A DNA stretch of 44,162 bases from Chloroflexota bacterium (GTDB lineage: Bacteria > Chloroflexota > Anaerolineae > UBA7937 > B3-Chlor): positions 1 to 44,162 of the forward strand of contig JAUWLF010000024.1 in NCBI GenBank assembly GCA_030613785.1. The letters are read 5' to 3'. Shown piece after piece: positions 8,877-17,019 of this stretch. The position numbers and the translations under genes were made by a program. The notes under the pieces are model-generated. The model did no database searches. It worked only from the letters and a program-made list of their open reading frames with translations, and had not been told where the DNA came from. The first letter of the stretch is position 1. Each line of letters starts with the position of its first letter.

Positions 8877-9842
8877 CTACCGATCCTCACCCAGGCCGAG
8901 ATAGCGAAACTGGACCAAGGTGAAGATGAGAATCATGCCGAACAACACCGTGGATGCCGCAGCCGCATAGCCGAAGCGGAAGAACCTGAACCCTCTTTCG
9001 TAGATGAAGTACATCACGGTGTACGTGGCGTAAAAGGGCCCACCGTACGTCATCACGTATACTTGATCGAACACCTGGAAAGCACGAAAGGCAGCGATGA
9101 GTAGCACAAAGAGGATCACCGGTCTCAAGAGGGGCACCGTTATGTCTCGAAAGAGCCGCCAGGAACCCGCCCCATCGATCATGCCTGCCTCGTAGTATTC
9201 AGCGGGAATGTCCTGCAGCCCCGCCAGGAAGATGATCATGTAGAAGCCGGCGAACTTCCAGATGCCCACGAAGATGATGACCGGCAGCGCCTGCGTGGTA
9301 GAAGCCAACCACATTCTGTGGGGCAGCTCCCAACCCAAGTGACTGAGGAAGGGCAAGTCAAGTATCTGCCGGATCGAGTAGTTGACGACGCCGAACGCAG
9401 GATCAAGCATGAAAGTCCAGGCGACAGCAGCGATAACCATGGGTATGACGAAGGGTACGAAAAAGCCTGTTCTGAACAAGTACCTGGCCCTTATCTGTGT
9501 GTTGAGTATGACTGCCAAGGCGAGGGGGATGATAACGACGAGGGGGACAAACGCCGCCATGTAGACGATGGTGACCCGTACCGACTTCCACCACAGATCG
9601 TCTTGAATCAGTTCTACGAAGTTATTCAGGCCAACGTAGGTCCTTGGACTTAGAGCTGTCCACTCGTGGAGGCTGAGATAGAACAGAAAGATCATAGGCG
9701 CAATCCAGAAAATGGCCAATCCTATGATGTCGGGCAGCAAGAACAGATACCCTAGCAGTCTCTGCTCCCTCTCTTGTGCCGACTTCGGCCAGATCTTGGC
9801 CCTGATGGAAATGACGGACAGACGATTGGTCGACAAACTCAT
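8877..9842 (-). CDS. sugar-type ABC importer permease (MalF/UgpA-like)
   Basis: A 321-residue CUT1-family permease. The hydrophilic N-terminus of about 30 residues is longer than in UgpA; then come six likely helices. The EAA loop EAGMIDGAGSWRLFRDITVPLLRP (near 235-258) is intact. It is the partner of the MalG-like permease downstream. Its ATG lies about 107 bp past a strong hairpin that separates it from the binding-protein gene, and its ribosome-binding site is weak (ATAGG). Both observations fit the usual pattern in which the binding protein is made in excess over the membrane subunits. Confidence 0.93.
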   Translation of the reverse strand: MSLSTNRLSVISIRAKIWPKSAQEREQRLLGYLFLLPDIIGLAIFWIAPMIFLFYLSLHEWTALSPRTYVGLNNFVELIQDDLWWKSVRVTIVYMAAFVPLVVIIPLALAVILNTQIRARYLFRTGFFVPFVIPMVIAAVAWTFMLDPAFGVVNYSIRQILDLPFLSHLGWELPHRMWLASTTQALPVIIFVGIWKFAGFYMIIFLAGLQDIPAEYYEAGMIDGAGSWRLFRDITVPLLRPVILFVLLIAAFRAFQVFDQVYVMTYGGPFYATYTVMYFIYERGFRFFRFGYAAAASTVLFGMILIFTLVQFRYLGLGEDR

Positions 9843-9949
9843 ATGCCTATCGGTCCCTTGCGCACAGGATGCGATCTGCTCCCTGGCTTGACCCGAGAAT
9901 TGGCACCGCTCGGCAAGCCTCGCACCAAGAACTCCGCTTGCGCCAAACG

Positions 9950-9999
9950 TGGGTCCCCCGACCGGCTAGAGCTGTTCCGGTGATGGGCCGGGGGACCCA
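9950..9999 (-). terminator. strong intercistronic hairpin downstream of the binding-protein gene (attenuator or stabiliser)
   Basis: TGGGTCCCCCG-CC and GG-CGGGGGACCCA form a 13-of-14-bp stem, with a 22-nt loop that contains a further CCGG/CCGG pairing. It sits about 90 bp after the binding-protein stop and about 110 bp before the MalF-like start. There is no U-tract on the minus strand, so full intrinsic termination is doubtful. Partial read-through or 3' end protection, as in malE-malF REP-type hairpins, would explain differential expression. The rest of the 244-bp gap (9843-10086) shows nothing else. Confidence 0.65.
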
Positions 10000-10086
10000 T
10001 CGCTAACTAGCTCCCCAGGAAGCAACCTGCGGACTTGCTACATCGGTGCCCGACCACACGGCCGAAGAGCACCTCAAGACCCCACT

Positions 10087-11517
10087 CTACCTCGAGTCTA
10101 GATACTCCTGGATCTCAGCCTCGCCAGTGGCAGCAGCTTCCTCAGGCGAGATACCACCATAGAGAACTCCCTGCATGGACTCGATGACGGCATTCGCGAT
10201 TTCCGCCGGAGCATCAAGCTGGGTTCTGCCAGATGGCAGCATAGGCATGAAGTCGGCCATGCGAGGATCTTGCAGCATCTCCTGATACTCAGGGGTCTCT
10301 CTCACTGAGGCCCTGGGGGACATAGAGGGCCTAGCCCAGGTGATCCATTTCGTCGGGCGCGCCGGGTCTTCAGCCATCAGCCATGCGGCAAACTTGGCAG
10401 CCTCCTCCGGGTGCTCGCTGTGACTGCTGACCCCCAGCCTGAAACCACCATACACAGTGTAGTACTCCGCGCGCGCCTCGCCTTCTGGAAGAGGCAGCGG
10501 GAACACGCGCATCGTGTCCTTCATCTCGGGGTAGGCTTGGTCAAAGATACCTACGTGCGCAGAGGCACAGAACTCCATCACCGCCTTCCCCGTGCCCAAG
10601 GCCTCACCGATTCCAAGCGGGCTGGGCACCATGGCCTTGTGCACATTCATGAGATCGCCCCACAGTGTGAGGGCATCCACCGTTCCCTGGCTATCATAGT
10701 CGGTCGTGGTCAGATCTTTGTCCACGATGTCCGTGCCGCCCATCCAGACCCAGGACACGAACTGCCACACGGCGTGTTCTGTGGCACTTGGCGCCAAGTA
10801 GATACCGTAATGGTCGGCCGTGGTCAACCTCGTCGCCACATCGATCAACTGATCCCACGTTTCAGGGATGTCAGCCTCCGTGAGTCCGGCTTCCTCCCAG
10901 AGATCGGCGCGATAGCCGATGCCCGTGATGTCCACCTCGAAGGGGATAGAGTAGATGTGGCCCGCATACGTTACTGAGTCCAGCACGTCGGGCAGCAAAT
11001 CGTCTATGAAATCCTCCGAGAGGTAGTCATCCAGCGGTAGAAGGACCCCTTCCTCATAGAAGTGGCGTATGTGGGTGTTTGTGCCCCAGAAGACATCCGG
11101 CGCTTCACCGGCGGCAAAGGCCGTCGGCAACGCCTCCATGCCGTAGGTGGCGAAGGGGAATTCCTCGTAGATGATCGTGATGTGGGGGTTCTCCTCCATG
11201 TACAGGTCGATCATCTCCTCGACCCACAGCGCTTGGTTGGGCATGCGAGACGCGTACTTCCAGAGCTTCAACGTGATAGGCTCCGGTGCGGCCGTGGGCT
11301 CCGGTTCCGGCGTTGCCGTGGGCGCCGGTTCCGGCGTTGCCGTGGCCTCTTCCGGTGGGGCCGTGGGCTCTTCCGGCGGGGCCGTGGGCTCTTCCGGCGG
11401 TGTCGTCGCCGGTGGTGTCGTAGGCTCCGGCGGTGGCGCGGCTGGTGCGCAGCTCACCACCAGTGCTATCAGCATCACCACCCCGACAATCGTTCCAAGT
11501 GTCTTGTTGTTGAACAT
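10087..11517 (-). CDS. extracellular solute-binding lipoprotein, family 1 (CUT1 sugar-type)
   Basis: A 476-residue binding protein for the adjacent importer. The signal peptide MFNNKTLGTIVGVVMLIALVVSC ends in lipobox VVSC (Cys about 23), giving a lipid-anchored protein outside the membrane. A Pro/Glu/Thr/Ala linker of about 55 residues with EEPTAPP repeats follows, typical of Chloroflexota lipoproteins. The mature SBP_bac_1 domain begins at ITLKLWKYASRMPNQ and carries family features such as GEAPDVFWG, YSIPFEVDITGIGYRADLWEEAG and PETWDQLIDVATRLT. The reading frame opens 24 codons earlier at 11589, but an AGGAGGGAAG site directly before the ATG at 11517 and the clean signal peptide support this start. 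It is the first gene of the left operon, about 190 nt below the 11.74-kb promoter. The ligand is unknown. Confidence 0.95.
   Translation of the reverse strand: MFNNKTLGTIVGVVMLIALVVSCAPAAPPPEPTTPPATTPPEEPTAPPEEPTAPPEEATATPEPAPTATPEPEPTAAPEPITLKLWKYASRMPNQALWVEEMIDLYMEENPHITIIYEEFPFATYGMEALPTAFAAGEAPDVFWGTNTHIRHFYEEGVLLPLDDYLSEDFIDDLLPDVLDSVTYAGHIYSIPFEVDITGIGYRADLWEEAGLTEADIPETWDQLIDVATRLTTADHYGIYLAPSATEHAVWQFVSWVWMGGTDIVDKDLTTTDYDSQGTVDALTLWGDLMNVHKAMVPSPLGIGEALGTGKAVMEFCASAHVGIFDQAYPEMKDTMRVFPLPLPEGEARAEYYTVYGGFRLGVSSHSEHPEEAAKFAAWLMAEDPARPTKWITWARPSMSPRASVRETPEYQEMLQDPRMADFMPMLPSGRTQLDAPAEIANAVIESMQGVLYGGISPEEAAATGEAEIQEYLDSR
11283..11436. repeat. in-frame linker repeats in the binding-protein gene
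   Basis: Imperfect tandem units, clearest at 11343-11400 with period 18 (GTGGGCTCTTCCGGCGGG-like on the plus strand), encode the EEPTAP/PEPEPTA linker behind the lipobox. Such repeats can vary in number by slippage without breaking the frame. They also create long open frames on the plus strand (11062-11727 and 11171-11884) that I regard as spurious. Confidence 0.7.
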
Positions 11518-11880
11518 CTTCCCTCCTTGCTCTCTGCACTTCTCAAATGCCACAGTGTTGCTTGTAGCTGTCTTGCTCCGTTTCATCACCCCCCTTCTTC
11601 GAACAACCTACGAGGGCGCTCTTGCTATGTGTCAAAGACCCGTAACCGCGGGCCTCTCTCGGCTGACAGCAATGTCGATTCCAACGAGTCCGAGCGCCGA
11701 GCGCGTTGTTCAGATCATACAACATAGTTTCTCATTAGTCAAGTCGAATTCTACACGAGAACGGGCCTCTGCTCCGTCGAGGAAGCCTGTGCGTTTGACA
11801 CGCCCCCATGACCATGGGAATCGCTGCTTCCCTAGCTGGCATACCGCTGAACGACAATGCATCGCTCTCAACTGTCTGCG
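11518..11880 (-). other. upstream region and leader of the binding-protein operon
   Basis: This 363-bp gene-free stretch separates the SDR stop from the binding-protein start. It holds the promoter at 11714-11742, a transcribed leader of about 190 nt, and the AGGAGG site at about 11522-11527. An in-frame ATG at 11589 lacks a good ribosome site. I see no riboswitch fold and no clear terminator for the SDR gene, so transcription from the right-hand operon may read through into this one. Confidence 0.6.
11714..11742 (-). promoter_or_regulatory. sigma-70-type promoter of the binding-protein operon with shared operator
   Basis: On the minus strand TTGACT (11737-11742) and TATGAT (11714-11719) are separated by exactly 17 bp. 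The block CTTGACTAATGAGAAACTA (11725-11743) is identical to that in the iclR promoter at 30776-30794, while the sequences outside the core promoter differ. The spacer holds ACTA twice, 11 bp apart, about one helical turn. An IclR-protein operator overlapping the promoter is the simplest reading. Confidence 0.8.
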
Positions 11881-12747
11881 CTAGTCACTGTGACTCCGAA
11901 AAGATCTTCGGACCGGATATCTTGGCTTGTATCCCATCTCTCTGCTGGCCTTCGATATGTCTATCAGGCCCCGATAAGGGTTCTCCACGAAACTGTGCTC
12001 GCCCACAACGGGGACCCGCGGGAAATAGCGCTTGATCAACTCCAACGAGGGCTCTTTGGCGGCCACTTCCGGGCCGCAGATGTGGTACGCGCCATGCGCA
12101 GCGGCGCCGTCTTCCAAAGCCAGTGTGAACGCCTGAGCCATATCTCGCACGTCCACACAGCCCCAGTGATAGAGGCTGCCATAGTCAGGGTTCTCCATTA
12201 TCCTCTCCAGCCGGTTCACCGCGTCAGGCCGCTTGGAATCAGATACCATGCCCAGGCGCAGGCATATTGTGTGCAGACCGTGCTTTCTTGTGTAGCTGGC
12301 GCAGAGTTCCTCACCTAGCAGTTTGCTGAGTCCATAAGTGTCCTCAGGTTGGCAAGGCTGTTGCTCATTCACGGGGAAGTGATCTGGTACTACAGCCTCC
12401 CTTGAGAAAGGACCGATGCCAGTCGCGCACATGCTGGAGATGAACACCACCTTCTGGATATCGTGCTCGACGGCACTCTCCAGCACGTTGAAGGTGCCCA
12501 TCACATTGACTTCCATGATCTTGCGCGGTTCCCCGCTGTCATAGGGGATGGCCCCTGCGTGTATGATGGCGTCCACACCGGAACAGACCCGTTGCACTTC
12601 GTCGAAGACACAGAGGTCTCCCTGCACGCACTCGAAAGGTGGTTGGGCTTCCACTAGATCGAAGATCACCACCTCATGCTGGTCCTGCAACTCCGTGGCC
12701 AGACAAGTGCCTATGTAACCACTTCCGCCCGTGATGAGGATCCTCAT
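11881..12747 (-). CDS. NAD-dependent epimerase/dehydratase (extended SDR)
   Basis: A 288-residue SDR with the N-terminal nucleotide-binding motif TGGSGYIG (residues 6-13), an acidic end of strand 2 (IFDLV), ISSMCATG containing the catalytic Ser region, and YGLSK giving the Tyr-x3-Lys pair. The family oxidises, epimerises or dehydrates sugar or nucleotide-sugar substrates, with NAD(P) in the cytosol. The frame extends 26 codons upstream, but the ATG at 12747 is directly preceded by TTGGGAGGAATCGT and begins at the Rossmann strand, so it is preferred. It is the last gene of the right-hand operon, about 110 bp after the URO-D-like gene. The fold would also suit oxidation of a sugar moiety; the true substrate is unknown. 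Confidence 0.88.
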   Translation of the reverse strand: MRILITGGSGYIGTCLATELQDQHEVVIFDLVEAQPPFECVQGDLCVFDEVQRVCSGVDAIIHAGAIPYDSGEPRKIMEVNVMGTFNVLESAVEHDIQKVVFISSMCATGIGPFSREAVVPDHFPVNEQQPCQPEDTYGLSKLLGEELCASYTRKHGLHTICLRLGMVSDSKRPDAVNRLERIMENPDYGSLYHWGCVDVRDMAQAFTLALEDGAAAHGAYHICGPEVAAKEPSLELIKRYFPRVPVVGEHSFVENPYRGLIDISKASREMGYKPRYPVRRSFRSHSD

Positions 12748-12856
12748 ACGATTCCTCCCAAGTTTCGCAAACGCCTCATCGCCCTCATCCGACGGCACGA
12801 CGGCCAGTGAGAAAAACCCTCGCAAGATGGAGGACTATCATCTCGCCGCCAGCGGA

Positions 12857-13876
12857 TCACGTGCTACAGTGCCTCTCGAAAGCCTCGTAGACCGCTCGGA
12901 TGTTCTCCAGAGGCGCGTCCGGCAATATAGTGTGGGACGTCCCTCCAATGTAGCCTCCCCCATATTCTCCAAAGACCTCTGTCAGATGCCCTACCTCCTG
13001 GTCAATATCCTGAGGAGTCCCTCGCGGCACGGTGACTTGCACATCTAGCCCGCCCCAAAAGCACACCTGTCCCCCAAATCTCCTGCCCAGTTCGTCAACA
13101 TCCATGGCTCGTGGTTGAACCGGATTGAGGACATCAAGCCCGATTCCTATCAAGTCAGGTATGATGTCCATGATGTTCCCGCAACTATGCATCCACACGT
13201 GCGCACCACCTTGGTGGGCCAGGTCAAACAGCGTGCGGTAACAGGGCTTGTAGAGTTTCCTCCAAAGCGCAGGGTTGATCAGGAGGCACCTCTGCGAGCC
13301 CCAATCATCGGTGAACCATACCCCATCCACCCCAATCTCCAGCCACTTCCTCAGTATCTCGGCATCAAACTCCATGATCCGCTCACGCAGCGAAACGAAC
13401 TCACTGTAGTACCGATAAGGATCTCTCAGCAAGTTCCCCATTCCGCGCAACAACCACATTCTCTCGAACACGGTGGCCCACACGGTCGCCAGAACATACC
13501 TGCCTCTGTTCTGCTCGATCTCAGGATAGACGTGATCGAAGCGCCCAGGTTTGAGGGGATCAGGAAACTCATACCCGTCAAGCAGCTCCCATCCGCCCTC
13601 CAGGGGATGACCCGTGGCATAGTTGTCGTTCCAGGTCACGCCCCATTCGTCTACACGCGGGCCGTCCACGGACCTCCATTCCTTGGCTGGCGCCGGCCAC
13701 AGTTCGATCCAGTCCTGTGGAGCCTTCGCCATCAACTTCTCCACAGCCTCCACGTCTTCAGAGCTTCGATCGCGGCGAAAACGTGGCATGTCGATCCACA
13801 CGCTGTACGGAATGCGGTCTGGTCCCTTGAACTCGATGGCGGCCTTGACCACCTGTCGCGGATTCATCTCTGGCAT
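12857..13876 (-). CDS. uroporphyrinogen decarboxylase-family protein (MtaA/URO-D fold, probably not haem biosynthesis)
   Basis: A 339-residue TIM-barrel protein of the URO-D superfamily. Landmarks include RIPYSVW near residue 21, WFTDDWGSQ, HSCGNIMDIIPDLIGIGLDVLNPVQP with the His-x-Cys pair that binds zinc in MtaA/CmuA-type methyltransferases, and GGLDVQ. The canonical N-terminal RxPVW/MRQAGRY signature of HemE is absent. In catabolic clusters such members are often corrinoid-linked methyl- or demethyl-transferases, but no corrinoid protein lies nearby and the role stays open. A longer frame reaches 14242, but the first 122 codons are antisense-like sequence within the upstream gene; the ATG at 13876 has GGGAGG in front. 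Confidence 0.85.
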   Translation of the reverse strand: MPEMNPRQVVKAAIEFKGPDRIPYSVWIDMPRFRRDRSSEDVEAVEKLMAKAPQDWIELWPAPAKEWRSVDGPRVDEWGVTWNDNYATGHPLEGGWELLDGYEFPDPLKPGRFDHVYPEIEQNRGRYVLATVWATVFERMWLLRGMGNLLRDPYRYYSEFVSLRERIMEFDAEILRKWLEIGVDGVWFTDDWGSQRCLLINPALWRKLYKPCYRTLFDLAHQGGAHVWMHSCGNIMDIIPDLIGIGLDVLNPVQPRAMDVDELGRRFGGQVCFWGGLDVQVTVPRGTPQDIDQEVGHLTEVFGEYGGGYIGGTSHTILPDAPLENIRAVYEAFERHCST

Positions 13877-13895
13877 GTCGGCCTCCCACCGAACC

Positions 13896-15230
13896 TCACC
13901 AGTCGAGGGTGCGGTCTCCCCGTTTCTGCTCCAGGTTGTAGATCTCCCACACGTTGTCCCGCAGCAGCTTCCTGGCCAGATCCATGGCCACTTCTTCGTC
14001 GAAGTCCCCTCGTGCGACCTTCTCCGAGAGTACTCGAGCCAACACTCGTCGCACTTGGAGTACGTGGCCGTACACAGCCTCCACGTGTTGGCAGTCACCG
14101 CCCCACTCCAGCTTGCTGCCAGGGACCGTGTCCAGCCACTCAGCCAGATTCCTCTCCGCCACAGCAGGAGAGACCAGGGGCAACCAGTTGAAATCGAGGT
14201 ACACGTTGGCGTATGTCTTCGCCAGCACCGACAGTTCCCCACCGAACGGGTAGCTGCCGTGGAAGAGCACGAACTTGGCCTCGGGATACGTGAAGAACAG
14301 GTTGTTCAGGTGCAGCGCGTGGGAATTGGCGAGCACATTCCCGAATCCATGCTGCAAACCTGTATGGAACTGGAAGGGCAGTTCGTACTGGATCGTCTTC
14401 TGAACGATGAGATGCATGATGCAGTCTTGAAAGGCCTTTGCCTCGGCCGGCGTGACCTCGCTGTCAGGCTTGAGGAAGATCCTCTCCGCTTCGGACCTGC
14501 CCACAGGCTCGAAGAGGAGTATTCTACGGTAAGCGGCCACCGACTTGGCAGCCACCGCGCCGTTCTCAGTGGCCGTACGGAAGACTCTGTCCACCAGAGC
14601 CAAGTAGTCATCGAAGGAGTTGAGGGGCAGTCCATGCTCCTTCTGCAACGCTTCCCTGCCATAACGCAGGATCTGCCGCTGCACCTTCCTCTCCAGCAGG
14701 ACCAGGTTTGCATACCCGTACAGCAAAGGATCCACCCACAGCACAGGGACGCAGAACTCTCGCTCAGTTCCGTATACGTCGGGGTCGGTCCTGTGCAGCA
14801 GCGAAACCTCGATTCGGGCCTTCTCCTTGAGAACGTGGTGGTACCAATCTTCACGTTTGTTGGCGGCTTGGATCCTGTCCGACAATTCCCGCCAGTTTGC
14901 GTCGTTCAATTCATCATCGGTGAAATCGTACAGTTCTCTGAAGGCTCCCATGAGTGATCGATAGTAGGAGGTGTTCCGAACCCTGTGAATGTAGGGGCTG
15001 ATCCGCCGCCATCCCTCCTCGGGATCGAACTCCTCCCGCACCCAGTCGTCAACCGGCATCCCCGCGGAGACGAAATCCCCTTTCACATAAGTCCGATCGA
15101 AAAGATCGAAGAGATCCACCTCCCGTGCCAACGACTCGCACCGCTCCATGATGTGTTCATGAGCGTCGGCGATGGGAATGGCGTCGATCTCTTGGCTAAG
15201 TCTCTGGAAATGCTTGTTCAGACTGTTCAT
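13896..15230 (-). CDS. amidohydrolase, uronate isomerase-like
   Basis: A 444-residue TIM-barrel amidohydrolase. It begins with helices and then IPIADAHEHIMER, carrying the HxH-type metal motif; later come LVLFHGSYPFGGELS-like and WLPLVSPAVAERNLAEWLDTVPGSKLEWGGDCQHVEAVYG segments, which place the conserved Asp near the C-terminus. The layout resembles glucuronate isomerase relatives and uncharacterised amidohydrolases rather than ACMSD. A GTG at 15263 is an alternative start; the ATG at 15230 has a weak, distant AAAGG. It lies 19 bp before the URO-D-like gene. The first about 65 residues are duplicated in the remnant at 16758-16997. A role on a uronic acid or other polyhydroxy acid would fit the sugar-type importer, but is inferred. 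Confidence 0.75.
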   Translation of the reverse strand: MNSLNKHFQRLSQEIDAIPIADAHEHIMERCESLAREVDLFDLFDRTYVKGDFVSAGMPVDDWVREEFDPEEGWRRISPYIHRVRNTSYYRSLMGAFRELYDFTDDELNDANWRELSDRIQAANKREDWYHHVLKEKARIEVSLLHRTDPDVYGTEREFCVPVLWVDPLLYGYANLVLLERKVQRQILRYGREALQKEHGLPLNSFDDYLALVDRVFRTATENGAVAAKSVAAYRRILLFEPVGRSEAERIFLKPDSEVTPAEAKAFQDCIMHLIVQKTIQYELPFQFHTGLQHGFGNVLANSHALHLNNLFFTYPEAKFVLFHGSYPFGGELSVLAKTYANVYLDFNWLPLVSPAVAERNLAEWLDTVPGSKLEWGGDCQHVEAVYGHVLQVRRVLARVLSEKVARGDFDEEVAMDLARKLLRDNVWEIYNLEQKRGDRTLDW

Positions 15231-15314
15231 TACGTCATTGCCTTTCGCACTCCACCTGCTCACACCGGTTCATGTACGCCTCCTCTGGCATCCTTGTCGC
15301 CGCAGAGCTCGCTC

Positions 15315-16721
15315 TTACTCCCTCGCCGCCAGAGCGCTACAGCCCGGCGCGTCCGTGGCCTCATCAGCCAGTTTCAACACCCAGTCAGGTACTCCACCGC
15401 TGGCGTCTTCCAGAGCCAGAGCGAACAACTCCTTCGTTGTCTCGGGATGCTCATCGGCGACGTTTCTGTCGAAAGGATCTGGTGCCGCCAGATCATACAA
15501 GAAAGGCCCCTTGCCATTCAGCTTGCAGTTGAACCACCATCTGTTATCTATGACCGTCACCGCAGAGCCGAACGCCACCGTCACGTGATCGCGGAAACCG
15601 GACTTGCCCGCGACGGCGGCTTTGAAGAACGGCTTTCCATGGATGGGAACGTCCGTCTCTACACCGGCAGCCTCCAGAATCGTGGCCGCGATGTCAGTGT
15701 GCTGGACGAACAGGTCGCTCTCCTGGCCAGCGCCCTTGCCCTCCGGGTGCCGGATCAGTAGAGGCACGTCAAACACCTCGGGTGCCGCAGGGTATCCGCG
15801 TTTCCCCATGTAGTCCTGGTCACCGATGGAGTGGCCATGATCCGACGTGAACACTACCATCGTGTTCTCCAGCAGCCCAAGTACACGCATGGACTCAAGG
15901 AAGTATCCGAACCACCGATCACAGAAGGTGACCGACCCATTGTAGTTGGCCCGTGTGCGGCGCAGCAGGGCAGGGTCCATAGACGAGGTATCTCCGTAGA
16001 TGGAGATCACCTGCTCCCGTCCCTCCTCCTCGCCATACATTCTGCGGTAGTGGGCCGGCACGAACCACGGCTCATGGGGGTCAAAGGATTCAACTGTGAG
16101 GAACCACTTCTCTGCATCTTGATTCTGCTCAAGCCATATCGCCGCTTCCTGGAACACGCGTGCGGCGAAGTAGTCCTCCTCCCTGGGCCGGTCGTACATA
16201 TTCATCAGACACTGGCTCATGAACCAGATCCTGCGCTCGTTCTGCAACTCCTCGGGAAGCCAGTAGTCTATCTCCTCCTGGCAGGGCTTCGGCCCAGACC
16301 GTTGCGGATCCATCTCCTTGCCCCGCAGGAACATCCACTGGTCAAACCCTCTCCAGAAGTTCTTCGAGGACTTGAACATATGATAGACATCGGCGATCAG
16401 ACCAGTGCGGTAGCCGTTCTCTTTCAGTGTCTCCGCCAGAGTCGGTTGTTCCTCAGGTATAGGACCCCAGCCGGGAGCACCCACGAAGTCTCCCTTGAGA
16501 CGGAAGTCTCCATCGTGGAAAGGATAAACGCGCTGGCCGGTATACAACGCGCGACGAGCGGGAAGGGTAGGAAGGGACTCGGGATAGGCCCTCGTCATCA
16601 TCAGCGACTCTCTCGCAAGGGCATCAATGTGAGGCGTATGAACCTCTCCCCACGGGGGCGCACCATAGACTCCGATGCAATCCTTACGTAACGAGTCCAA
16701 TACCACCAACACAATGTTCAT
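15315..16721 (-). CDS. sulfatase-like hydrolase of the alkaline phosphatase superfamily (Thr at the nucleophile position)
   Basis: A 468-residue protein of the sulfatase family. It starts with NIVLVVLDSLRKDCIGVYG, which contributes the first metal aspartate, followed by TPHIDALARES and a C-terminal VVFTSDHGHSIGDQ metal motif. Where classic sulfatases have the Cys/Ser-x-Pro-x-Arg formylglycine site, this has T52-L-P-A-R56, so no formylglycine can form. A Thr nucleophile, as in nucleotide pyrophosphatases, is likely, and phosphodiester or other ester cleavage is as plausible as desulfation. There is no signal peptide, so it acts in the cytoplasm. The ATG at 16721 has AAGGAG upstream; the frame begins six codons earlier. 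Its last 12 codons (PGCSALAARE end) match the end of the neighbouring remnant. Confidence 0.85.
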   Translation of the reverse strand: MNIVLVVLDSLRKDCIGVYGAPPWGEVHTPHIDALARESLMMTRAYPESLPTLPARRALYTGQRVYPFHDGDFRLKGDFVGAPGWGPIPEEQPTLAETLKENGYRTGLIADVYHMFKSSKNFWRGFDQWMFLRGKEMDPQRSGPKPCQEEIDYWLPEELQNERRIWFMSQCLMNMYDRPREEDYFAARVFQEAAIWLEQNQDAEKWFLTVESFDPHEPWFVPAHYRRMYGEEEGREQVISIYGDTSSMDPALLRRTRANYNGSVTFCDRWFGYFLESMRVLGLLENTMVVFTSDHGHSIGDQDYMGKRGYPAAPEVFDVPLLIRHPEGKGAGQESDLFVQHTDIAATILEAAGVETDVPIHGKPFFKAAVAGKSGFRDHVTVAFGSAVTVIDNRWWFNCKLNGKGPFLYDLAAPDPFDRNVADEHPETTKELFALALEDASGGVPDWVLKLADEATDAPGCSALAARE

Positions 16722-16757
16722 CAAGCGCTCTCCTTGCAAGCTCCCGTGTCGCTGCTT

Positions 16758-16997
16758 CTAGACCCTCGCCGTCAGAGCGGTGCACCCAGGCACGTCCTCT
16801 CCGGGATCGAACCCCTCCCGCACCCAGTCATCAACCGGCATCCCGGCGGAGACGAAATCCCCTTTCACATAGGTCCGGTCGAAGAGGTCTACGTCCCTTC
16901 TCAACGACTCATCGCGCTCCATGATGTGCTCGTGGGCATCGGCGATGGGGATGGCGTCGATCTCTCCCTTCAGCCTCTCGAAGAGCCTGCTTTTCAT
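16758..16997 (-). pseudogene. chimeric remnant: amidohydrolase N-terminus joined to sulfatase C-terminus
   Basis: A 79-codon open frame whose residues 10-64 (EIDAIPIADAHEHIMER... to DDWVREGFDP) match the start of the amidohydrolase at 13896-15230 at about 85% or better, apart from three missing residues in the VDLFDLFD region. Its last 11 residues (VPGCTALTARV) match the end of the sulfatase at 15315-16721 (APGCSALAARE), and the DNA of both parts aligns. It lies in the 280-bp gap between the phosphodiesterase and sulfatase genes with no good ribosome site. This looks like what is left of a second amidohydrolase-sulfatase copy after an internal deletion. It cannot form a TIM barrel and is unlikely to be functional. 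Confidence 0.8.
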
Positions 16998-17019
16998 ACC
17001 TTGTTGATCACCGCTTCGA

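Noticed and set aside
11343..11400. Possible short CRISPR-like array
   Set aside because: The repeats are directly adjacent without spacers, in frame, and encode a lipoprotein linker.
11062..11884. Long plus-strand frames rich in Arg/Gly or Gly/Ser/Val across the linker repeats
   Set aside because: They are created by the period-18 repeats read antisense; no ribosome site or domain, and the minus strand encodes a clear lipoprotein.
13877..14242. 122-codon N-terminal extension of the URO-D-like gene
   Set aside because: It lies inside the upstream amidohydrolase in another frame, has Trp/Cys/Arg-rich shadow composition, and a good ribosome site precedes the ATG at 13876.
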